NCBI GenBank assembly: GCA_037833965.1
Contig: AP031352.1
Coordinates: 23,230,501-23,294,500, forward strand
Length of the DNA: 64,000 nt
Direction: 5' to 3'
Source of the DNA: Marchantia polymorpha subsp. ruderalis
Taxonomy: Eukaryota > Streptophyta > Marchantiopsida > Marchantiales > Marchantiaceae
Made by a program: the position numbers and the translations under genes. The first letter of the stretch is position 1, and each line of letters opens with the position of its first letter. Below the pieces are notes generated by a model. It made no database searches and was not told the DNA's origin. It saw only the letters and a list, made by a program, of their open reading frames with translations. This document shows positions 48,601-59,387 of this stretch, piece by piece.

Positions 48601-49360
48601 ACCGTGTTATACTCTAGAAGCTAACCTTTGCAAAACTAAAAGTACTTTTGTCGACAATGAAGGAGACGCAAACCCAAAAGAAGTTACTTTCCTCTGACTC
48701 ACAAAGATCTTTTGGCTCAAAATGTGACTTTCCTCATAGTCTTTAGCAAATTCTAGAGAAGAATTGAAGCCTCTCATGTGCGACATCAAAGCCAAGTGGA
48801 TAAATTTGACTTTGACTTCACGAACAGATCTTGCACATCGACAACATCACCACCAGCCTAGAAAAACCTTACAATGTACGATTTTGAAGTCCTTGCTCTA
48901 ATAAACTCGCCTTGACAAATTCTCTAGTTTGAACTCATTGCCCGAGACCTCAACAAATTTTCTTCTGGATTTGTAGTTTGAACTTGATGGCTAGAATCTC
49001 GTTTAGATTACTGTCACAAGACTCAAACATTGTCACAAAAAACACAATCGCTCTGAAACCATTTGTCAAAGTTAAATTCGAGAATAACTAAATAGAAGTG
49101 ACAATAAATTCATGTAAAACACAAGTAAACATGAGACACAATATGTAACGTAATTCACCTTTTGAGAGCTACGTCCATGGAATGTAACGAGGTTCAACCT
49201 CTGAGTGCTACGTCCACATCCAGGGAAAAACTTTGCGCGTATATACAGATGATGAGAAGAACAAAGAAAATACAATGAATCTCTAGAGTTAAGTACCCCA
49301 AATCAGGCGATGGCTAGCTAGATTTATCTAGCTAGATGTTAAACCAAAACATGAGTTAAA
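48600..49360 (-). mobile_element. Ty1/copia relic with primer-binding site, minus strand
   Basis: On the minus strand TGGTTTCAGAGC (49050-49061) matches the copia initiator-Met-tRNA primer site with one change. It directly follows an LTR-like end (TTTAACTTTGACAAA) containing GAGGTTGAACCTCGTTACA-type text. The LTR would lie at about 49063-49355. The internal sequence below 49050 is broken and no clear Gag domain is seen. Confidence 0.5.
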
Positions 49361-50347
49361 CTTAACCCGATTGAATTCTTAATCTACTCACATTTTTAAT
49401 TATTTAGAAAATTTTTGATCAACATCTATATGAAAAATTGATGTAAAAATATTCAAATGTTTTTATTTCATAAAATAATTTAAATCAATAAAATCCTAAT
49501 TCTAAAATAAAACAGGATTATTAGTAAAGAAATTAAATTTTTATGGATTTTTTTAGATTATTTCATTTTTCAATCATTTTTTTCTGGATAGATGAATGCA
49601 TGCATACATTTTTTTTATGTGAATGAAGCTCTAAAAGACTATACATAGATTAATTTCCAATTCTGAATTTAATTTAATGATTTTTCTACAAAATCGAATC
49701 AAACATTTGAAAAAGAAGAGATTTTTCAATAATCAAAATCTGGTTAAAAAAATTTCATTTTCTTTTATTTGTTTATATGAAATATAATATGATGGTGGAA
49801 AAAATTTCTTGGTCTGTTTATTTTATTGGACAGTCTTAGATTAATCAAATTCTTTTTCCCTATTCTCAAAATATATTCTGTTGTTGTAAAGTGAAATGAA
49901 TCAGATGGAGAATTTAGCGATTATTGAAATAAGTCTACGAAATTCATGTGATGGATATGAATATATATGTAATTTAGTTTCAATTTTTTAATCTTACTGC
50001 AAATATTTTCTTTATGTATCTAAAACGTGCTTATTTCCAGATTACTTCTTTATGCTTTGTGTAAGATTAATTCATCTCACATAGAATGATATGGAGACGA
50101 AATTTTGGACTGTGAAACTGTTTTTGAGAATTCTAGAAACCATTCATCCTCAACTTGTAAGAATGAGTGAAGAAAAAAGCTTTCTAAGATTGCAACGAAG
50201 TAAAGCAAAACTAAAAATCAAGTCGCAAAGACTAGAAATTAGATGTTTAAGGTAGAAGGAAAAGATAATTTTAAATAAATAGTAACTGAACAAACAAGTA
50301 AAAATATGAAATAATTTGAAATCATAAATAAAAATTCAAAGTCAATT
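49361..50347. other. AT-rich spacer, nothing recognised
   Basis: Very AT-rich, no open frame of note, no repeats recognised. Confidence 0.6.
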
Positions 50348-50848
50348 TCAACTGCTATCATGTATGTGAGTATCATGGATCATGACTTCCAATCCTTTCC
50401 AATCCTGTCCACCCCATGCAGGACGAAACGCGATGAGAAATAGGTCCGTACAGGTGAGAATCAGAATTAGAGAATCGAATGAACGTGTCTTCCCGACTTG
50501 TAGACGCTGAGCAGCAGGCAGCCCTTCCAATCTTGGTCTGCAGCTGCAACTGGGCTTGTCAGCTTGCACTAGCCGAGAGTTGACAAATCTCATTCTAAGC
50601 AGCTTGGAGGATGCGTCGTCCGTCCGTCGAGCGAGTCCGTTGAGCTTGGCGGCAGATTTGAACATCCAACTAGGCAGTATGCTTGCTGTTGGATATCAGC
50701 TGTAACGCAGATCCCGACAGAAACCTTCACTGACTCTCCCATCGACCTACAGTGTAGTGTCCATGACACCATGCGATGCTTCACGACTGCAAATCAAAAG
50801 CATAATGGAAACGTCCAAAGGAGACATAGCAGCATGGAACTGCCACGT

Positions 50849-51163
50849 TCAGGGCGTGGTGCTGTGCTGCATGGAGCTCGGACTCGATGGAGTTCCACCT
50901 TTCTGGTTACGCCATGAAGTCCCGTGGACATGAATAGGAAAAGGTTGTGGCAAATCACCAGCCTCCGATCCAGCCTCACCATCACGGTTGCTGTCATCCA
51001 AGACCGCGGTGCGAGGAAACACTACGGTGGGTGGCTGGTCCTCAAAGTCGTAAGGTGGACTGCGAACTGCAGTGACCATGTGGGTGTGGGAGTGGAGCGT
51101 CCCCATGAACAGCATTAACAGGATCAAGAGCTGCAGCGTTGCTTTCGCCTTCATATCCATCAT
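50849..51163 (-). CDS. Small secreted protein candidate, unrecognised
   Basis: 104 codons. The N-terminus has a basic start and a long hydrophobic core (LQLLILLMLFMGTL) typical of a signal peptide of about 30 residues. The remaining 70-odd residues are polar, rich in Pro, Ser, Thr and His, and end in GGTPSSPSSMQHSTTP. There are no Cys pairs and I see no CLE, RALF, PSK or IDA signature. Base composition from about 50.38 to 51.2 kb is clearly richer in GC than the AT-rich DNA on both sides, which supports a transcribed gene. The rest of that GC-rich block (50.38-50.85 kb) could be 3' UTR or another exon. It could also be a chance open frame. Confidence 0.4.
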   Translation of the reverse strand: MMDMKAKATLQLLILLMLFMGTLHSHTHMVTAVRSPPYDFEDQPPTVVFPRTAVLDDSNRDGEAGSEAGDLPQPFPIHVHGTSWRNQKGGTPSSPSSMQHSTTP

Positions 51164-51382
51164 GTGGATTCCTACGAGGTCGATTCGGATGACGAATAAA
51201 TACGTGAAAATCCTCGGATCAGCACCGAACGTGCTTGCTTGATATCAATAGTAACGTAACTGGAGCTCACTGATTAACACAGCTCCCTTTGCAGTTCCTT
51301 ACATAAAAGTGCGCCCACAAATTTTGAGCTGCGACTTCACACCGGGTACTACAAAGAGTGACTGTAGTTCACCAAGCAGCTT

Positions 51383-51785
51383 GATTAAGACTGTTCTTCA
51401 GCGCACCTTCACCTGATAAGTCACAACAATCTCAGACCATAAGAGCGATATAAATCAAAATAAGTAGAAGATGCCTTCTGTAACTACATATTTTGACCCG
51501 CACTAGCGTTTTCTGGGAATAGCAAAAACAAAGCTTACATCGGGAACAAGTCTCGTAACTGAAGAATCGATAAATAGTACATTGTGAGTGAATAGAACAA
51601 CTCTCGGTAACTGAAGAACTGACAAATTGGACATTAGAAGTGATCGGGAACAACTCTCTCTACCAGAAAAAACCAATGAAGCGGACATTGTAATGGATGA
51701 AAACATTGTAATTGTGCAGTATATGTGTATTTGAACTGCTCCCAAGGTACAGGTGTTTTGCGGTCCACCTCCGAATCGATTCTCC
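51383..51785 (+). repeat. Duplicated segment, short copy
   Basis: It starts GATTAAGACTG and ends near GTGTTTTGC...GATTCTCC, and is repeated at 52880-53617. The copies align over their length, except that this one has only about 1.5 units of the 60-bp minisatellite where the other has about seven. Confidence 0.75.
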
Positions 51786-52879
51786 AAGCATTTACAAGCC
51801 TGCGAACAAACACATATGTTTCGGCAAAAAAACATCTTATCTAACTTAACTCAGAGCAGATTTGGAGAACTCACTTGATATGCTTGGAGACGCAGAGCAA
51901 ATTTGTTGGATTGTAGAACTCTCAGAAGTTTAGGTGATTTAGGAAATGCAGAGAAGTCTGGATAGATCTTATGAAGTTTCGTGAGATTCCACAACGTAAA
52001 AGTGATATACAAATCAGTTTACGTTGTGGAGTCGGACTCCAACGTAACTTTACGTCGGACTCCGACGCAAAGTCGAGCCGTTAATATAATCGTTAGAACT
52101 CGTTCTCTTATCATATAAGTATTTGAACGTGCTAATGAAAATATCAAATATTGAAAAATCTAGTACTATAAATTCTAAGTATATCTTTACTAATTTATAG
52201 AATTCGGTAAAGAATGGAAATAAATTAACCTGAAAATTGAGATAAAACCAATAATCATTATAATGACTTTCAATAAATTCATGAAATATTTTCTAAAATT
52301 AAATCATTAATGAATAGATTTATTGAAAAATTTTCAGGTCATCTTAAATCTCATATGTATTTATTTCATGTAAAAAAAATCTTATAAATGAAATAAAAAC
52401 AACTGAAATAACATGCAAGTGTATATAATTTGATGAATAATTAATGAATTTTTTAATTATCTTAGGGATTTGTGATCTTCATAATAAAAACAATTGGAAT
52501 CTTACATTTAATAAATTCAAATTTCATAATCAACACAAGTCAAAGATTGAAATTAATTATTTTTCATTATATATAATTTTATGAATTAAATAATAAAATA
52601 AAATGTATTTTATTTTATTTTTAATTCAAATATGTATCAATAGATTTGTATAATTTATTTGAAAAAATTTTCAATTTAAACATATAATTTATTTGTTCCC
52701 GTTGACGTAGCCCAAAAGGACAAACTAAGTATATTTTTTGTGTTTTTGGTCTTTTTGTGTTGTGATTTCTGTCAATTGAGCTTATCAGTTGATATCAGAG
52801 TGATGCATTTTCTGCAAAGAAGATTTCTCTTTGTCTCAACAAGGAAGTATTGTCTACCGCTGAGGAGGTAAACAGCTGG
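51786..52879. other. AT-rich spacer between the two duplicated segments
   Basis: No gene seen. GTTGATATCAGAGTG near 52790 faintly resembles a copia primer site but has no supporting LTR or coding trace. Confidence 0.5.
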
Positions 52880-53617
52880 ATTAAGACTGCTCTTCAGCAC
52901 AGCTTCACCTGATAGATAAGTCACACAACAATCTCAAACCATAGAAGATGCCTTTTGTAACTACATATTTTGACCCGCACGAGCGTTTTTTGGGAATAGC
53001 TCTAGCAAAAACAAAGCATATATCGGGAACAAGTCTAGTAACTGAAGAACCAATAAATAGGACATTGTGAGTGAATGGAAAAACTCTTGGTTACTGACAA
53101 AATGGACACTAGAATTGATCGGGAACAACTCTCTCTAATTGGTAACTGAAGAATTGACAAAATGGACATTGGAAGTGATCGGGAACAACTCTCTCTACCT
53201 GGTAATTGAAGAACTGACAAAATGGACATTAGAAGTGATTTGGAACAACTCTCTCTACCCAGTAACTGAAGAACTGACAAAATGAACATTAGAAGTGATC
53301 TGGAACAACTCTCTCTACCCAGTAACTGAAGAACTGACAAAATGTACATTAGAAGTGATCGGGAACAACTCTCTCAACCTGGAAATTAAAGAACTTACAA
53401 AATGTACATAGAAGTGACCGAGAACAAATCTCTCTACCAGGTAACCGAAGAACTGACAAAATGGATATTAGAAGTGATCGGGAACATCTCTATCTACCAG
53501 AAACAACCTATGAATCGGACATTGTAATTGATGAAAACTTTTTGAGTGGGTACAGAATATGTGCATGCTTGAACTGCTCTGAAATTTCAGGTGTTTTGCT
53601 ACACTCCTGGATTCTCC
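52880..53617 (+). repeat. Duplicated segment, long copy with expanded minisatellite
   Basis: Partner of 51383-51785. Its right end meets the truncated start of the second gypsy element at about 53629. Confidence 0.75.
53091..53502 (+). repeat. 60-bp minisatellite, about seven units
   Basis: Units begin at 53145, 53205, 53265, 53325, 53385 and 53444, with a diverged first unit from 53091. Each contains GAACTGACAAAATGG, ATTAGAAGTGATC and GGAACAACTCTCTCTACC. Because 60 bases is 20 codons, the minus strand stays open as a repeating 20-residue unit; this is probably incidental. Confidence 0.9.
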
Positions 53618-53628
53618 AAATCTAAGTG

Positions 53629-54058
53629 TGTCGGTTGAGGGCTCATGGTTTGATGTTACACCCTGGGAAGTGTAAGTTCTTCCAGGAGAAGGTTGAGTAC
53701 TTGGGTCATGTAATATACCCAGGTGGTTTAGGAGTTCAGCAAGCAAAGGTGGAGGCTATTGCACGCATCGGTCGTCCCACAGATGTGAGTAGAGTTTGTG
53801 CATTCATGGGTTTGGCAAACTACTACAGGAGGTATGTGAAGGGATTCAGTGCTATAGCCAAGCCTTTGAACCAGTTGCTGAAGTCATATACCAGTTGCAC
53901 ACTGATTGGAGTATGTTGGGACTTGGAGCAGTGTTGACGCAGTGTGATGATGAGGGCAAGGAGTGTGTGGTGGCGTACGCTAGTCGTTCGAACAATGCAG
54001 CGGAGTCGCGGTATAGTTCGTATGAGGGAGAGTGCTTGGCGGCGATGTGGGCTGTGGC
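53629..54058 (+). pseudogene. RT-RNase H remnant of second gypsy element
   Basis: It carries the RT thumb and connection signatures (LHPGKCKFF, EYLGHVI, FMGLANYYRRYVKGFS) followed by RNase H (VAYASRS, YSSYEGECLAAMWAV), where the hAT has inserted. It is a fossil. Confidence 0.85.
54051..54058. repeat. 8-bp target duplication of the hAT element
   Basis: GCTGTGGC precedes the hAT and is repeated exactly at 59380-59387. Eight bases is the hAT family hallmark. Confidence 0.95.
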
Positions 54059-54083
54059 TAGTGTTGGAGGCACACCCTCCAGA

Positions 54084-54158
54084 GGCATGCCCGGGGGCGA
54101 GGGCACGAGAGCATGCCCATGGGCATGCCCCGATCACAAAAATATATACGGGCATGCC
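54084..54158. promoter_or_regulatory. 5' subterminal GGCATGCC motifs of the hAT
   Basis: GGCATGCC at 54084-54091, 54122-54129 and 54151-54158, plus GCATGCC at 54111-54117. The core GGCATGCC is a palindrome. Subterminal repeats of this sort are transposase-binding sites in Ac and other hAT elements. Confidence 0.7.
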
Positions 54159-56959
54159 TGTATGTATTTATTACATGCGTAATTGACATTACCGTTTATG
54201 AATTAATACTAATACCAACCATGAAACGTGTCACCATTTAAATGATTGTACGTGTCATTCTTTGACAAAAGGTTGATGTGTCACTCTAAAAAAATTATAA
54301 ATGATCTGCTACTCCTCATTGCGCGTCTTCTTTCAGGAGACGGTTTACGGCACACTCTAAAAAAAAACAACATATCTGCTCTTCCCTTTACTCCGCCTCA
54401 TTACGTGTCTTCTTTCAGTAGACGGTTAACGGCACACTCTAAAAAAATGAAATCTGCTCCCCCCTCTCTTACTTGTGCACTGCTCGCACATTCACACGGT
54501 TCTTATCGTCTTTTCGTTGACTTCGTATCCTTATAAGTTCAAAGTCTGAAGATTAGGTTTATTCTTCCAAAGGTTTCGTTTCTCAGGTGTAGTTCAATCT
54601 AGAATTTCCGCCCAAACCTTGGAATGGTATGTTTGTCTTTAGACAGCGGCTGAACTTGTTGCAGAAAAATCTTAGAACGCGGAGGAAGCACAAGAACCTA
54701 CGAAGGCAATCAAAGATCACGAACGAAGAACTGAAGGTCGAGAGGTATGACACAATGCTCTTGCTTTCATTGCTACCTTCTTGAGTCCTCGTTCCTTTGT
54801 TCTTCTTTAATCACTAAGATGAGTTTTTGCACTATCTGCCATATGCCTAGGGTACCTTCGGCAGATTTTGATTGCCCAACTAAATTCAGTTGCCCTTAAT
54901 CCTCAGTCATATCTTCTTTGTGCTTGCTCACATATAATTCTGCGCATTTATTTCGCAATTGTATGGAAATGTTGAACACCCCGGTGAGTAAATGAGGCGC
55001 GATCTCCTGGCTCTCGAGCTTTCTGACTTCTTGTCATCTTACTTCTAGCCTGCTTTCTTGACTGGAATCTAAGGAGTAAGGCAGAGACCCGAGCAAATGA
55101 AATCTCAGTGGTTCGTCTTCAGTCTTGGTTTTGGCCCTTCGGCACTTTCTTTACTAGTTAAGGCCGTCTTCAATGATGCGTGGCGACAAGCGTGAGCTCA
55201 GTTTCTCTCGGGTGTACTAACTTTCCGGAGTTTTTGGAGCCTGTAATGATGTGCTCGTATGAGTGTAGGGCATTCAACGAATTCATTCACTTTCTTCTCA
55301 GTCACAACTAGTTCCAGCTACTACTAACAAATCGCTCAGGCATCAAGCCATGCAACTAAAGTAATGACATCCTACGTAATTCTGGTGTATGCTTTGAGAA
55401 ATATGTATACATTTGACCCACTCTCTATATCTCTGAGCGGAACCAGTTTAACTACAAGTGATTCCGGTTCTGGTCCTTGTACTGGACTGGCGTTTTCCGC
55501 GTTTCCGTATGTAATATACTTATTCTCAATGCTTCATCCTCACTCTTCTGAATTGCAGTAATTCAAAGGCAAAAAACCGAATAAATCTCTCTCTGTAAAG
55601 CCCCTGTCATCTGACCACGATCTAGAGCTGCCCAGCATCTCTAAGAAGTTCTCAACCGAGAGCTACCCAGCATCTCTAAGAAGTTCTCAACCGAGAACTA
55701 CCCAGCATACTGTTGCGGTTTTCATGATTCTTCATGATTGGCTAGACGAGAAGAGGAATCGGAACATGAGTCGTTAAGTGTGATCCGTCATAAAAAACTA
55801 TGATTTGTATTTTACAGTATGTTACAACAGACTTCATCTGAGGGCTTACATTGTGTCAGCTGGCTTTACGCACTTTTGAAGATGGTCTAAAGTCTTTCCC
55901 TCTTTTCTGTCTCGTTCTCTTCTTTGTTGCAGAGAGCTCAAGGAAATCAGCTCGTCTGAAAGGTGTTACCAACTTTTTGTTGGATTCTCATCTCTCAGGC
56001 CCTATCATCATTTAACTTTTCAGGTATGAAGCGGTGAATCATAAAATAAGATTCTTAGGCGTCTAAGAGACTCAAGATCTGATAACGCGTGAAAACCTTA
56101 TGGTGCCAAATGAGAGCTGGTGTTCTATATATGTACTTTACTGCAATCGTTGATCTTTTCCTTCCATTTTAATTCAAATGTCTCGGATTGATATGACAAG
56201 CAAAAATAAACCAGCGTTGTGGCAACAGGAGACAAATTCAAAAGTCTCATCACTATTGCGAGAACTGTGTCTTCTAGGATAGGTTCAGATGTTTTTGTTT
56301 ATTTAAGTTGCTCACAATATTTCAGAGCAGAAGGAGGTCTGTCCGCTGAGAGAATTTTTGATTGTGAATCTGTTGTACAGTGAAAGATGATATGTCGTGA
56401 TGTTGTTTGTACATGTTTTGATGATCTGGTTGGATTTACTGACACACTCGAATATCATCGAACATATGTTTTCTTGTGGAGTAAAATCTTTTTCAGTAGT
56501 AGGCGGAAAATCTTAAAAGTTTTGAAAATAGGTCTTTTTGCCGTTCAAGAGTATTGTTGTGAACATAATTTTTGCATTTTTGACAGTGCTGTATTTTCAT
56601 TCAATGTTTATTCATCTCTCTAATCATTTCTGTTACGTTTTTTGCGTGCTAGAGTTTATAATGGTTAGTTATGCACAAGTTCTTTCAATAGTCATTGTAC
56701 TTGACACTGTCGTACATACACTGTTCATATATTAGTTTGTTTATACATGTTAATGTTTTAGAAATGATTGGTCATTTACTTGGACCGATCAAGTGATAGT
56801 CATTATAATGTGAATGTGAGGGCAAGTTTAAACTTCCTCATCTTCGATTTGTTAGAGAAGATATTCTTCTGTTAATGAGGTTTGTTGCAGTGCGTGACAT
56901 CAGGTTCTGTTGTTGTGTGAAAGCTTCTAATACATAGTGTTTAATAGTTTGATAATGCA
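54159..56959 (+). other. Long non-coding 5' region of the hAT
   Basis: 2.8 kb between the left end and the transposase. It holds two copies of a 70-bp repeat (54303-54369 and 54373-54448, each with CTTCTTTCAG, GACGGTT and GGCACACTCTAAAAAA) and a 35-bp tandem repeat at 55625-55708 (CCCAGCATCTCTAAGAAG unit, 2.4 copies). No coding exon is recognised. A 5' UTR with introns is possible; TCTGCAG just upstream of the ORF could be a splice acceptor. Confidence 0.55.
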
Positions 56960-59149
56960 ATGTCTGCAGGTTGTAATATGTCGATGAATTCATTCGCTTT
57001 TGACCAATCTGTTACTCTGGAACCAGAAACAGTGAACGTTATTCTAGATTCACAGCCATCCTCAGAACAGAGCACACAAACACCACAACCAACCTCAGTA
57101 GAGAAAACACAAATACCACGCGGATGGATAAAATCGGATGAAGTTATAAATCCACGATGGCATTGCTTTTATCGATCTTGTGAGAATGGGAGTGGGAATC
57201 AGTATTGTGCTAAGTGCACACATTGTGGAGAAGAGCTTGACAGAAAACCCGATAAATTAGAATTTCATATATTACATCGTTGCTCACTGGAATCTGTGAG
57301 TAGAGTCGAATACATGCGTATTGTAGAGCGCTTTTCAAAGAGAAAACGTATGGCAGTAAACACATCAATTAGATCTCAGTTAGGATTTGAGACGGAGCAA
57401 ATGGCTTCTTCAAGTCATTACCAACAACATCTACCCAAATACTTTAGTCCACCAATGAGTTTAGACATATTAGAAGCTCATCATTTAAGGTTTGTAGATT
57501 TTCTAGTAACCTCCAACGGTTCTTTCAATGTATGTTGTAACAAAGAGTTGGGGATATTTATGTGTGGCATCAACCCCAGCTACACTCTTCCTTCTAGAAG
57601 AGTAGTCTCAGATAGGTTGTTGCAAAAGCGGTACAATGAGTGTCTACTGGAGCTGGGAGAAGAGTTGAAAAGTGCCATTGATGTGACAATAACTATGGAT
57701 GGATGGGAAGATGTGTCTAATAATTCAATTTATGTTGTGATGGCTATCACGAGTGTAAAACAGTGGATGGTAGATATTGTACACTTCACAGGACAACCAA
57801 CAGCAAATGCATTGCAGCAACAACTGATATTGTCAACCAATAAAAGTCTTCTTCCATTGACATCAGTTGTTGCCTTTGTGTCAGATAATCCAACCACTAT
57901 GATAAGATTAAGAAATAATCTCGCAAGCTCAAATCCGAATATTTTACCCTTGAGATGTGCACTTCATCAACTGAACCTTATCACAAAAGATGTGTCATCT
58001 CATGATACTATGAAATACGTCTTCAAAAAAAACTGCAAATTGATTAACTTTTTTACAAGTTCCCACTACTGGTCTTTACATTTCAAGACATGGGGAGGAG
58101 AAAATAATATTAGAAAATTCCTATCTAGTTTTTGCGAAACACGGTGGTATTCGACTGTACTTGTATGTCTTGGTGTTGCATCCTATCATAAAGGATCTCA
58201 ACATTGTGTCGAAAAATCAAAGCAACCTAATGAACCTCCCATCAACAAGGATATTTTCAAATTGGTGGAGGATGATTATCATTTTGCAATGAACAAAGAA
58301 CTTTGCAAATTTATTAAGCCCATAGCTGATAGTATAGCTCGTCTGGAGCAGAGTTCAACCACATTAGATCAAATTTTTGCAAAACTTATCAAATTATACA
58401 CAATTGTAAAAGATACTGATGTTACCGAGAACTGCAGCCTATTCAAAGCGCACATGATCAAGATTATTCAAACAAGAGCTTCTGAATTTGATCATCCAAT
58501 TTATTTTGTAGCTCTTTTCTTGAATCCTCAATATCAATCGGTCGCCATCCCTAGAAAGAAGACATACAACAACATTCAAAAAGATATTGCAAATCTTGCA
58601 AAAGGATGGAGATTCACCAAGGCGGACACAATATCTCTTCTGGCGGATTTGAACGAGTACATTAATCGGAGTGGAGTTTTCACAAACAATCAAACCAAAG
58701 ACTGTGCAATCAATTTTTGGCAATCACTTGTTGGTGCAAATGCTTTGCATGTCTTTGCTTTGAAAATTTTTTCCATTGCTGCTCATAATGCGGCAGGGGA
58801 AGGATTGTTTTCACAGCTCTCATTATCAAAGACAAAAATTCGCAATCGCATGTCAGTCGAACGCATGAAGATGCTTGCCATTGTTAGATCAATTCTTAAC
58901 TTACATTCAAAACCGAATTCAAGATATTCTTCATTGCTAGCCCTAGAGCAAGAGAGTTCATTTAATATAGCACTTGAAGAAGAAGAAGATCTAAATATGA
59001 TACCGGCTGTAGAATTGAGTTTGGAAGATCTAGATTTTACTTGCGAGGATAATGATGATTTTCATGAAGATTTTGATTCATATTTTGATTTTGTTAGATT
59101 TAGACAAGAATCATTTCCATATGTGAATGAAACAACAATGGAAACTTAG
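56960..59149 (+). CDS. hAT transposase with BED-type finger, DUF659 and hAT-C domains
   Basis: 729 codons, uninterrupted. A BED-like zinc finger lies near residues 55-105 (PRWHCF, CTHCGEEL, then HILHRC). A DUF659-type catalytic core has TMDGWEDVSNN (first catalytic Asp), FVSDNPTTM (second Asp) and the RCALHQLNL and TRWYS motifs. A C-terminal hAT dimerisation domain contains AAGEGLFSQLSLSKTKIRNRMS, where the Glu is the third catalytic residue. The tail is acidic. The first Met (MSAGCNMSMNSF) may be preceded by a splice acceptor, in which case translation could begin at the third Met. It cuts and pastes the element by binding the terminal and GGCATGCC repeats. Confidence 0.93.
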   Translation: MSAGCNMSMNSFAFDQSVTLEPETVNVILDSQPSSEQSTQTPQPTSVEKTQIPRGWIKSDEVINPRWHCFYRSCENGSGNQYCAKCTHCGEELDRKPDKLEFHILHRCSLESVSRVEYMRIVERFSKRKRMAVNTSIRSQLGFETEQMASSSHYQQHLPKYFSPPMSLDILEAHHLRFVDFLVTSNGSFNVCCNKELGIFMCGINPSYTLPSRRVVSDRLLQKRYNECLLELGEELKSAIDVTITMDGWEDVSNNSIYVVMAITSVKQWMVDIVHFTGQPTANALQQQLILSTNKSLLPLTSVVAFVSDNPTTMIRLRNNLASSNPNILPLRCALHQLNLITKDVSSHDTMKYVFKKNCKLINFFTSSHYWSLHFKTWGGENNIRKFLSSFCETRWYSTVLVCLGVASYHKGSQHCVEKSKQPNEPPINKDIFKLVEDDYHFAMNKELCKFIKPIADSIARLEQSSTTLDQIFAKLIKLYTIVKDTDVTENCSLFKAHMIKIIQTRASEFDHPIYFVALFLNPQYQSVAIPRKKTYNNIQKDIANLAKGWRFTKADTISLLADLNEYINRSGVFTNNQTKDCAINFWQSLVGANALHVFALKIFSIAAHNAAGEGLFSQLSLSKTKIRNRMSVERMKMLAIVRSILNLHSKPNSRYSSLLALEQESSFNIALEEEEDLNMIPAVELSLEDLDFTCEDNDDFHEDFDSYFDFVRFRQESFPYVNETTMET

Positions 59150-59290
59150 ACAGTAGTGATAGATGAAGAAGATTGGAATGTAGACGATGTATTAGTTTGA
59201 GAAATGTAACAGTATAATTTTATATAAAGTCAAGTTTTTTTTTGAAGAGTCCAAAGTACATGTATGTATAATTTTTTGTATATACATACG

Positions 59291-59349
59291 GGCATGCCCA
59301 GGGGCATGGGGCATGCCTTTCAAGGTTAAAAGGCACAAGGGGGCATGCC
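59291..59349. promoter_or_regulatory. 3' subterminal GGCATGCC motifs of the hAT
   Basis: GGCATGCC at 59291-59298, 59310-59317 and 59342-59349, with a partial GGCATGG between. They mirror the 5' cluster. Confidence 0.7.
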
Positions 59350-59387
59350 TCCGGAAAAATATGCGTGTCTCCAACACTAGCTGTGGC

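Larger units (their letters stand above)
54059..59379 (+). mobile_element. hAT DNA transposon, apparently complete and autonomous
   Basis: 5321 bp. Terminal inverted repeats TAGTGTTGGAGGCAC (54059-54073) and GTGTCTCCAACACTA (59365-59379) differ at one of 15 positions. The 8-bp target duplication is perfect. It encodes one 729-aa transposase at 56960-59149. Both ends carry clustered GGCATGCC motifs. The insertion lies in the RNase H domain of a dead gypsy element. Intact ends, duplication and ORF point to a recent insertion. Confidence 0.95.

Noticed and set aside
52780-52810. Copia primer-binding site (GTTGATATCAGAGTG)
   Set aside because: Only a partial match, with no LTR edge or coding trace beside it.
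53035-53349. 104-codon minus-strand ORF with a 20-residue repeat
   Set aside because: It arises because the minisatellite unit is a multiple of three. No sign of coding beyond the repeat.
53091-53502. CRISPR-like array
   Set aside because: The 60-bp units are contiguous with no unique spacers, in a eukaryotic nuclear context. It is a minisatellite.
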